DNA from: Patescibacteria group bacterium
GTDB lineage: Bacteria > Patescibacteriota > WWE3 > UBA101185 > UBA10185
Assembly: GCA_022710505.1 (NCBI GenBank)
Contig: JAKLGS010000011.1
Location: forward strand, 1-16,512
DNA length: 16,512 nt
Direction of reading: 5' to 3'
This document shows, one piece after another, positions 1-4,005 of this stretch. Every line of letters begins with the position of its first letter. Position 1 is the first letter of the stretch. The notes beneath the pieces were generated by a model, which was not told the DNA's origin, made no database searches, and worked only from the letters and a program-made list of their open reading frames with translations. The position numbers and the translations under genes were made by a program.

Positions 1-2
1 AA

Positions 3-620
3 AGTATTAGAGAGAAACAGGAATTGGACAACGCTATTTTACTGGATACATCGGTTTTAATTGACGGGAGGGTTTTGGATGTAGTTAAAGCGGGTTTTTT
101 GGATAGGCCTTTTATTGTTACTCAAAATGTTATGAACGAGCTTCAAAATTTAGCGGATAACAAGAATAAAGTAAAAAGAAGTAGAGGTAGGATGGGGCTG
201 GATGTGGTAAAAGAGTTGAAAAAAAGGACAAACGTTATTGTTCCTGATATTAAAACAAAGGATAAGGATGTTGACTCAACTTTAATTGAGTACGCAAAAG
301 AGAAGAAGATAAAGCTAATGACAATGGATTTTAATTTAAATAAAGTGGCGAAGGTGTCGGGAATTACAGTTTTAAATTTAAATGAGTTGATTAATGCTTT
401 AAAAACTGTGCTTTTACCTGGTGAGAGGTTTGGTGTAAAAATTGTTCAAGAGGGAAAGGAAAAAAAGCAGGGGATCGGGTATTTAAATGATGGGACTATG
501 GTTATTGTTGAAGACGGAATTGAAAAGGTCGGACAGGATATAGAGGCTGTAGTTATAAAGGTAATTCAATCATCGGCGGGGAAAATTGTGTTTAGTGAGG
601 TTGCAAAGAACGGGAATTAA
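3..620 (+). CDS. PIN-TRAM domain protein (YacL-like), 5' end outside window
   Basis: This is the C-terminal part of a PIN-TRAM protein, the family of Bacillus YacL, membrane-anchored putative ribonucleases of unknown substrate. The frame is open to the left edge, so the TTG at 24 is probably internal and a membrane-spanning N-terminus is likely lost outside the window. Seen directly: the PIN opening motif DTSVLIDGR with its first acidic residue, a conserved NEL segment, the RGRMGLDV stretch, and the later acidic cluster DVDSTLIEYA followed by TMDFNLNKVA, giving the usual acidic PIN site. From about the LPGE segment the C-terminus matches a TRAM RNA-binding domain (EGKEKKQGIGYLNDGTMVIVE). The frame closes with TAA at 618-620. 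The domain call is firm; the biochemical role is known only by family. Confidence 0.9.
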   Translation, partial: SIREKQELDNAILLDTSVLIDGRVLDVVKAGFLDRPFIVTQNVMNELQNLADNKNKVKRSRGRMGLDVVKELKKRTNVIVPDIKTKDKDVDSTLIEYAKEKKIKLMTMDFNLNKVAKVSGITVLNLNELINALKTVLLPGERFGVKIVQEGKEKKQGIGYLNDGTMVIVEDGIEKVGQDIEAVVIKVIQSSAGKIVFSEVAKNGN

Positions 621-848
621 AAAAACATTCCACAAGAAGCGACATATAAAGCGCTGGCCGCAGAATGTTTTTAGAAGCGTGATTCCGTCAAAGACGGAAT
701 GAGATCATGCCCCCGAGCAGGCGAAGCATGAAAGCTTACTTGAAATATAATTTATACCAACGAAATTTTTTAACAAGCGACGAGCGTTGAGAAATCATCC
801 TTGAAAAATCATCACAGCAGAGAAAATTCATTTCCATTCTAATGTGCA
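621..848. other. Hairpin-rich intergenic region after the PIN-TRAM gene
   Basis: No coding region is visible here. Three inverted repeats lie in a row: AAAAACATTC (621-630) with GAATGTTTTT (663-672), whose right arm ends in T's and could act as a weak terminator for the upstream gene; ATTCCGTC/GACGGAAT with a 3-base loop (682-700); and TCATGC/GCATGA (705-731). Further on, the GCGACGAGCGTTGAGAA segment (775-791) resembles a string near the right end of the window. The rest, to 848, shows nothing recognisable. Confidence 0.5.
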
Positions 849-887
849 TTGTTAATTCATATGTATTTACATATATACGTATATATG
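849..887 (+). promoter_or_regulatory. Probable promoter with overlapping palindromic operators for the RHH gene
   Basis: A -35-like TTGTTA (849-854) is followed after 17 bases by a -10-like TATATA (872-877). Over the same bases lie two inverted repeats: ATATGTA-TT-TACATAT (859-874) and a perfect 18-bp palindrome CATATATACGTATATATG (870-887). Ribbon-helix-helix proteins typically bind short palindromes in their own promoters, so autoregulation by the product of the gene at 963 is likely. This is inference; AT-rich DNA gives palindromes by chance more often. Confidence 0.5.
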
Positions 888-928
888 GTAAATTATAAAT
901 ATTAGTTATCCTATAAGGTATTTATTTG

Positions 929-961
929 TTGTGGATAACTTAAAAATTTGTGGAGAACTTA
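929..961. repeat. Two direct repeats containing DnaA-box-like sequence
   Basis: TTGTGGATAACTTA (929-942) and TTGTGGAGAACTTA (948-961) differ at one base and are spaced 19 bp apart. The first contains TGTGGATAA, the exact complement of the DnaA-box consensus TTATCCACA. The second has one mismatch to it and also holds the GGAGAA ribosome binding site for the gene starting at 963. The repeat may be a protein-binding iteron or a duplicated translation-start region. Confidence 0.5.
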
Positions 962-962
962 T

Positions 963-1106
963 ATGAAAAACCCTAAAGAGAAGGTAAAAACCACTATCAT
1001 GATAGAGAAGACTTTAAAAAAATTTGCCCAGGTTTATGCAGTTCAAAATGATATGACTTTGGGAGAAGTTATAGAAGAGGCTTTGAGAGATTGTTTGAAT
1101 AAATGA
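963..1106 (+). CDS. Small ribbon-helix-helix (CopG/Arc-like) DNA-binding protein
   Basis: A 47-codon ORF encodes a protein with a typical ribbon-helix-helix layout. A basic N-terminus (MKNPKEKVKT) leads into a short beta strand, KVKTTIMIEKTL, that would form the DNA-contacting ribbon. Two helices follow, the first around KKFAQVYAVQND and the second MTLGEVIEEALRDCLN. The order 'TTIMIEKTLKKFAQVYA' then 'TLGEVIEEAL' is characteristic of CopG-type repressors. Start choice: GGAGAA (952-957) lies 5 bases upstream of the ATG. The length is short but normal for the family. No toxin gene follows; transcription instead runs into the bidirectional hairpin at 1151-1178. It probably represses its own promoter through the palindromes at 859-887. 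The partner, if any, is unknown. Confidence 0.75.
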   Translation: MKNPKEKVKTTIMIEKTLKKFAQVYAVQNDMTLGEVIEEALRDCLNK

Positions 1107-1139
1107 TCTAAAAAATTAGCAGTTGGATATAAAAAAAGA

Positions 1140-1330
1140 AGATAGAAACGAAGAAGGCCTCCTTACGGAGGCCTTCTTATCTAGCTGTACCTTGGTTAGC
1201 AGACGTCGATGTTATTATTCTATTACGCATTGTATTGTTGGTCAATAGGTTTTCTTGGTGGAGCGGACGGGGATTGAACCCGCAAAGCTAGAGTCTCGAC
1301 GTCTGCTCGCCTACCAAGGCCCGCCCCATC
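1140..1330 (-). ncRNA. Structured RNA with tRNA-like 5' domain, copy A
   Basis: The RNA reads on the minus strand, from about 1330 down to the terminator at 1178-1151. Its first part (1327 to 1256) is tRNA-like: 7-bp acceptor stem GGGGCGG/CCGCTCC, T-arm GCGGG-TTCAATC-CCCGT, a discriminator A and an encoded CCA. The D-arm can form CTTG/CGAG with only a 5-base loop, position 8 is G rather than T, and the anticodon stem is poor, so it is not a normal tRNA. After CCA comes a hairpin CTATT/AATAG, then TCGACGTCTGCT (1209-1198) and ACCAAGG (1196-1190). These are complementary to AGCAGACGTCGA (1307-1296) and CCTTGGT (1319-1313) in the tRNA-like part. The long helix and the acceptor stem cross, so they must alternate or form a pseudoknot. 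AGCTAGA after the helix can also pair with TCTAGCT. I do not recognise a known RNA family. Confidence 0.72.
1151..1178. terminator. Bidirectional terminator hairpin between RHH gene and RNA A
   Basis: A perfect 12-bp stem AAGAAGGCCTCC/GGAGGCCTTCTT encloses the 4-base loop TTAC. It lies at the meeting point of the plus-strand RHH gene and the minus-strand RNA. On the minus strand it is followed by CGTTTCTATC and then a T-rich run, so it can end RNA A; it can also end the converging RHH transcript. Confidence 0.85.
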
Positions 1331-1337
1331 AAGAATA

Positions 1338-1391
1338 TTTATATTCTTTGTGTTTGATTTTCGTAAGTTAGGATTATCTATTCAGAGTAGA
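1338..1391 (-). promoter_or_regulatory. Probable promoter and upstream operator of RNA A
   Basis: On the minus strand TATAAA (1343-1338) would place the transcription start near 1330, just before the acceptor stem; no good -35 is seen. Its surroundings form an 8-bp inverted repeat, AAGAATAT/ATATTCTT (1331-1348). Further upstream TCTA-N7-TAGA (1377-1391) recurs at the same distance, 50 bases, from the acceptor stem in copy B. It looks like a binding site, possibly for the adjacent HTH protein. In this copy it extends to ATTATCTA/TAGATAAT. Confidence 0.5.
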
Positions 1392-1413
1392 TAATTATAA
1401 TGAGGGGAGAGTT

Positions 1414-1692
1414 CTATCTAAGTCTAATTTCCAGTTTTGAATCTAAAGCTTGAGCTACCTTTTGCATAAAAGCTAATGAAGGATTATAGTTTCCGGATTC
1501 AAATCTTGATAGGGCGCTTTGTTTTGTACCCATTCTACTTGCAAGTTCTTCCTGACTAATATTTTTCTCAATTCTTTTATCTATTATTGATCTAATAAGA
1601 TCAAATTTGGGACCGAGGCTGTCGTACTCCTTTTTTACTTCAGGGTCGCTCAATAATTCTTTTTTAATTTCATTAAAATCTCTAAACTTCAT
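1414..1692 (-). CDS. XRE/HigA-type helix-turn-helix protein, copy A
   Basis: This 92-residue protein carries a Cro/C1-type HTH. The N-terminal half (MKFRDFNEIKKELLSDPEVKKEYDSL) is helical and charged, as in HigA-like antitoxins. The HTH follows at about 37-90, with ISQEELASRMGTKQSALSRFESGNYNPSL covering the DNA-reading helix and turn, and it ends with a strand, KLEIRLR. It is clearly paralogous to the gene at 2108-2395, especially from KRIEKNISQ onward. There is no SD. The start codon lies 6 bases after the -10 box, so the mRNA appears leaderless. HigA-like antitoxins usually sit next to a RelE/HigB toxin; here the gene is followed on the same strand by RNA A instead. DNA binding is well supported. 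An antitoxin role is only a family analogy. Confidence 0.88.
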   Translation of the reverse strand: MKFRDFNEIKKELLSDPEVKKEYDSLGPKFDLIRSIIDKRIEKNISQEELASRMGTKQSALSRFESGNYNPSLAFMQKVAQALDSKLEIRLR

Positions 1693-1698
1693 ATTTTA

Positions 1699-1726
1699 CT
1701 TATATAACATATATGTTATATGTCAA
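1699..1726 (-). promoter_or_regulatory. Leaderless promoter with 20-bp palindromic operator, HTH copy A
   Basis: On the minus strand consensus TTGACA (1726-1721), a 16-base spacer and TATAAG (1704-1699) sit so that the start codon at 1692 falls at the expected transcription start. The spacer is filled by a perfect 20-bp palindrome, ATATAACATATATGTTATAT (1702-1721). A repressor bound there would block RNA polymerase, so autoregulation by the HTH protein is the simplest reading. Confidence 0.7.
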
Positions 1727-1831
1727 GGTGTTTTGGTTTATTTAATCATTTCTTTTTTGCTTATAAATATTTGTTTGGATTATTTTTGTAACAGATAAGG
1801 TCAGAAATTAGGTAAGGAGATAAATTTTGTA

Positions 1832-2022
1832 AAGGCGAAACGAAGAAGGCCTCCATACGGAGGCCTTCTTGTCTAGCTTTACCTTGGTAAGCAGATGTTG
1901 ACTCTTACATTCTATTACTTGTTGTAATATTCGTCAATAGAGTTTCTTGGTGGAGCGGACGGGAATCGAACCCGCAAAGCTAGATTGTCAACATCTGCTC
2001 GCCTACCAAGGCCCGCCCCATC
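1832..2022 (-). ncRNA. Structured RNA with tRNA-like 5' domain, copy B
   Basis: This is a second copy of the RNA at 1140-1330, with the same architecture. The tRNA-like part spans 2019 to 1948: acceptor GGGGCGG/CCGCTCC, T-arm GCGGG-TTCGATT-CCCGT, A, then CCA. In this copy an anticodon-like arm AGAT-GTTGACA-ATCT can form. The CTATT/AATAG hairpin is kept. The long-range helix is stronger than in copy A: AGCAGATGTTGAC (1999-1987) with GTCAACATCTGCT (1902-1890), and CCTTGGTA (2011-2004) with TACCAAGG (1889-1882), leaving a 4-base bulge. TCTAGCTTT can also pair with AAAGCTAGA downstream. Compared with copy A, two C-G pairs have become U-A pairs, with both partners changed. The terminator stem is identical. 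The RNA begins about 85 bases after the stop codon of HTH copy B. Confidence 0.72.
1843..1870. terminator. Terminator hairpin of RNA B
   Basis: A perfect 12-bp stem AAGAAGGCCTCC/GGAGGCCTTCTT with loop ATAC, identical to the hairpin at 1151-1178 except for one loop base. On the minus strand it is followed by CGTTTCGCCTTT, a weak U-tract. Exact preservation of the stem suggests recent duplication or selection on it. Confidence 0.8.
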
Positions 2023-2029
2023 AAGATTA

Positions 2030-2083
2030 TTTATATTCTTGAAATATGATTTCTTAAAGTGATCGGTGTCTATTTAGAGTAGA
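2030..2083 (-). promoter_or_regulatory. Probable promoter and upstream operator of RNA B
   Basis: The layout matches copy A: TATAAA on the minus strand (2035-2030), 13 bases from box start to the presumed first base at 2022, and TCTA-N7-TAGA (2069-2083) 50 bases upstream of the acceptor stem. The matching spacing in both copies supports a functional promoter with an upstream binding site. The -35 is poor, which would fit an activator or a weak promoter. Confidence 0.5.
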
Positions 2084-2107
2084 ATGTGTTGAAATTTATA
2101 TATTTTT

Positions 2108-2395
2108 TTACCTAATCTTTATCTCTAGTTTGGCATCTAAAGCCTTGGCAATCTTTTTTAAAGTTTTTATTGAAGGGTTTGCATTCATACTTTCTATTCT
2201 TGAGATTACAGCTTGAGTGCTGTTTATCTGTTTAGCCAGATCCCTTTGAGATATATTCTTTTCAATTCTTTTTCCAATCATTCCTTCTGCTATTGATGAT
2301 TCAATTTCTATTTCATCCCAGGCTTTTTTGAATGCCGGATTTTTTAATTGTTCTTTTAAATGTTTTTCAAATGGGTATCCGTAATTTTTTTTCAT
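2108..2395 (-). CDS. XRE/HigA-type helix-turn-helix protein, copy B
   Basis: This is a 95-residue paralogue of the gene at 1414-1692. The N-terminus (MKKNYGYPFEKHLKEQL, then NPAFKKAWDEIE) resembles the helical leader of HigA-type proteins. The HTH runs through KRIEKNISQRDLAKQINSTQ and AVISRIESMNANPS, and the C-terminus KALDAKLEIKIR matches the other copy. Divergence is greatest in the first 35 residues and in the recognition helix (STQAVISRIE versus TKQSALSRFE), so the two probably bind different operators. No SD is present; the ATG lies 6 bases after its -10 box. There is no RelE/HigB-type toxin next to it. The downstream partner on the same strand is RNA B. Confidence 0.88.
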   Translation of the reverse strand: MKKNYGYPFEKHLKEQLKNPAFKKAWDEIEIESSIAEGMIGKRIEKNISQRDLAKQINSTQAVISRIESMNANPSIKTLKKIAKALDAKLEIKIR

Positions 2396-2401
2396 TTTAA
2401 T

Positions 2402-2430
2402 AATATATCTTTTAAGATATCAATTGTCAA
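2402..2430 (-). promoter_or_regulatory. Leaderless promoter with inverted repeats, HTH copy B
   Basis: On the minus strand TTGACA (2430-2425), a 17-base spacer and TATATT (2407-2402) are followed by 6 bases and the ATG at 2395, so the transcript should be leaderless. ATATCTT-TT-AAGATAT (2405-2420) overlaps the -10 and spacer, and CAATT-GTCA-AATTG (2421-2434) overlaps the -35. The design matches copy A but the operator sequence differs. Confidence 0.68.
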
Positions 2431-2506
2431 ATTGATTTTTTTATTTCTTTTAGAATATTTATTTAACTTAAAATCAACATTAACAAACATCTTCAGCCCT
2501 ATAGTG

Positions 2507-2535
2507 TTGACAAAGTTGAAAAAATAGTATAAAAT
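2507..2535 (+). promoter_or_regulatory. Strong sigma70-type promoter (copy 1 of a duplicated promoter)
   Basis: TTGACA (2507-2512) is followed after 17 bases by TAAAAT (2530-2535), with an overlapping TATAAA at 2528. The flanking string ATAGTGTTGACAAA recurs exactly at 10392-10405 before another exported-protein gene. It should drive the long leader and the two genes from 2879. Confidence 0.75.
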
Positions 2536-2540
2536 TCTTT

Positions 2541-2868
2541 CATTACAGAGTTGGAGAGAGACTATGTCTGTACTATTCTTTTAGTTTTTCCTCCTACCCG
2601 TGTAAATGGTTCTTGCTCTTATTTTTTTAAATGAGAGTAAAAACTAGCTTTTTAGCAATAGCTAAAAAGAAGAGTACTTTGACAATATGTGCGGAAACAT
2701 TCTCCTTTATTTTAGTTCTCGTGCACCTTTTTGATTATATTTAAAAAAATGTAGTTAGAAAGGTGTGCGGGAACATACCTGTCTTTTCCACGTCTGTGAC
2801 GTGGTTCTTCTCAAGCTTCGGCTTGGAGGAAGTCATATTTAGATCTTTACCAAAATAAATAAAATAAT
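2541..2868 (+). promoter_or_regulatory. Long structured 5' leader with a 6-codon leader ORF
   Basis: Between the promoter and the first gene lies about 330 bases without a long ORF. It begins with a Shine-Dalgarno-preceded mini-ORF, ATG at 2564 to TAG at 2584, encoding MSVLFF. Then follow hairpins: TTGCTCTTATTT/AAATGAGAGTAA with a TTTT loop (2613-2640, two G-U pairs); CTTTTTAGC-AATA-GCTAAAAAG (2648-2669); CCACGTC-TGT-GACGTGG (2788-2804); and CAAGC-TTCG-GCTTG with an outer CTTC/GAAG (2807-2832). A CCTCC (2590-2594) is complementary to the SD of the gene at 2879. GTGCGGAAACAT (2689-2700) and GTGCGGGAACAT (2765-2776) are near repeats. It looks like a cis-regulatory leader, of no class I recognise. 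Confidence 0.5.
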
Positions 2869-2878
2869 GGAGGATTAA

Positions 2879-3217
2879 ATGGCTACACAAGCCGATGTAG
2901 TAAAAAATCTCAAGCGTCAGCTTGAGGATGCTGAGGAGCAGCTTCGCTTGGAACGGCAAGCTGAGGACAAGGCAGAAACAGAGAGACGAAAAAATGAGGC
3001 AATCGCTGCAAAGAAAAAAGTGATCGATTTAAACGCGAGGATTGAGAAAATTAAGATCGAACTGGGATCTTTGCAGGAAGGCAAGCCTTCACAAGAGGGA
3101 CCTCAGAGGAGGGTCTTTACACCTTCTACGCCCGTATCGCCAACCCCTGCCCCCAAGCAGGAAAAAGATCAAAAAGAACCCAAGCCGCTTATTAAGCGTT
3201 TTTGGGACTCCATCTAG
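2879..3217 (+). CDS. Small coiled-coil protein of unknown function
   Basis: This 112-residue soluble protein is unrecognised. Residues about 3-65 are almost uninterrupted charged helix with heptad-like spacing (VVKNLKRQLEDAEEQLRLER, and KKKVIDLNARIEKIKIELG), so a coiled coil is very likely. Residues about 68-100 are a proline-rich, probably disordered linker (TPSTPVSPTPAPKQ), and the tail is basic with one tryptophan (KPLIKRFWDSI). No signal peptide or membrane segment is seen. GGAGG (2869-2873) sits 5 bases before the ATG. The next gene starts 18 bases after the stop with its own SD, so the two are probably one transcript. It may bind its membrane-anchored neighbour, but that rests on position only. 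Base composition is visibly less AT-rich than in surrounding genes. Confidence 0.75.
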   Translation: MATQADVVKNLKRQLEDAEEQLRLERQAEDKAETERRKNEAIAAKKKVIDLNARIEKIKIELGSLQEGKPSQEGPQRRVFTPSTPVSPTPAPKQEKDQKEPKPLIKRFWDSI

Positions 3218-3235
3218 AACGCCAAGGAGGGCGAA

Positions 3236-3874
3236 ATGGAAACAGTTTGGAAAGTAGTAAAGTCTGTATTGATTGTTTTGGGGTTGTTTACCCTGGTATG
3301 TTGGGCTTTTGGTTGGAACGCCACACCTTGGCTTCCTCGAGAAAAGGAAGTAATCAAGGAAGTTAAGGTTCCTGTCGAAATTCCGGTCGAAAAAATCGTC
3401 GAAAAGACGGTTGAAGTTCCGGCGGAGTGCCCTGTTTGTCAGGAATGCACGGATTCAGTTGCTGGAGAAACTCCGGAAGTTCCCGACACTGTGAATCATT
3501 TCTATAATCTGGACACCTTCTACATTGATGGTGATCCGTTTGTAGAGGGGTATAAGGTTCAAGGCGCCGAAATGAAATACACCTGTCAGTACGACTATGG
3601 TGTTTTCATCACAATGGATCCCGGCGTTGTCAACGGTCAATCGACCGGGGATCTTGGTGCTGTGTTTTTTGTTGCCTGTAACAAGGGTGATGTTGTAACT
3701 TTAAGCACACCCTACTGGTCCACCTCAGCTCTTCACCAACAGATTCATTTGGTGGAGTTCACTCAGGAAATCAGCGAAAAACAAGCGGCTGAGTTCTTGA
3801 AAGTCCTGAAGATTGATGAAGGAAAAGAAATTGCTTTCTTCATTGATTCCGAGGGAAAAATTACAAAATATTAG
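3236..3874 (+). CDS. Membrane-anchored protein with Val/Pro-rich stalk, unknown function
   Basis: The 212-residue product has one N-terminal membrane segment at about 8-26 (SVLIVLGLFTLVCWAFGW) with no obvious cleavage site, so it is probably anchored with the rest outside. Then comes a stalk-like run of charged Val/Pro repeats (KEVKVPVEIPVEKIVEK), the cysteine cluster CPVCQEC, and a globular part of about 130 residues rich in aromatics and beta-strand pattern. I do not recognise that domain. AAGGAGG (3224-3230) lies 5 bases before the ATG, an ideal SD. It shares the promoter at 2507 with the coiled-coil gene. The last bases of the gene and the following bases form GTTCCCGCACA (3874-3884), the exact complement of TGTGCGGGAAC in the leader. 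Confidence 0.78.
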   Translation: METVWKVVKSVLIVLGLFTLVCWAFGWNATPWLPREKEVIKEVKVPVEIPVEKIVEKTVEVPAECPVCQECTDSVAGETPEVPDTVNHFYNLDTFYIDGDPFVEGYKVQGAEMKYTCQYDYGVFITMDPGVVNGQSTGDLGAVFFVACNKGDVVTLSTPYWSTSALHQQIHLVEFTQEISEKQAAEFLKVLKIDEGKEIAFFIDSEGKITKY

Positions 3875-3899
3875 TTCCCGCACATAACGTTGTCTGACT

Positions 3900-3970
3900 G
3901 GCCCTGCATTGTATGTTATTTTTATCGAAATTTGATAATTATAAACAGCAATTGCAGGGCCTTTCTTTTT
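3900..3970 (+). terminator. Terminator-like nested hairpin
   Basis: GGCCCTGCA (3900-3908) pairs with TGCAGGGCC (3953-3961), followed at once by TTTCTTTTT. Adjacent TTG/CAA extends the stem across one bulged T. The large apical region holds its own small hairpin, TTATC/GATAA. It most likely ends the two-gene unit from 2879, although the apical region is unusually long for a simple terminator. Confidence 0.75.
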
Positions 3971-4005
3971 GCCTAAAAACTAATAAATAAGTTATTATTT
4001 AAATA

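Noticed and set aside
849..961. Replication origin
   Set aside because: Only one perfect and one near DnaA box, and no dnaA, dnaN or partition gene nearby.
1256..1327. Ordinary tRNA-Ser
   Set aside because: No long variable arm, 5-base D-loop, no U8 and a mismatched anticodon stem; annotated as a tRNA-like domain of a longer RNA.
1607..1798. Plus-strand ORF of 63 codons
   Set aside because: Antisense to the start of the HTH gene and its promoter palindrome; composition is not protein-like.
1151..1870. CRISPR array from the repeated hairpins
   Set aside because: Only two copies, about 690 bases apart, acting as terminators; no spacer-repeat pattern and no cas genes.
1140..2022. tmRNA or two-piece tmRNA
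   Set aside because: Both acceptor strands lie within 72 nt, the typical tmRNA 5' sequence is missing, and the short ATG ORF after CCA in copy A (17 codons) is not kept in copy B.
2741..2959. Minus-strand ORF of 72 codons
   Set aside because: Lies over the structured leader and the start of the coiled-coil gene; no SD and no recognisable domain.
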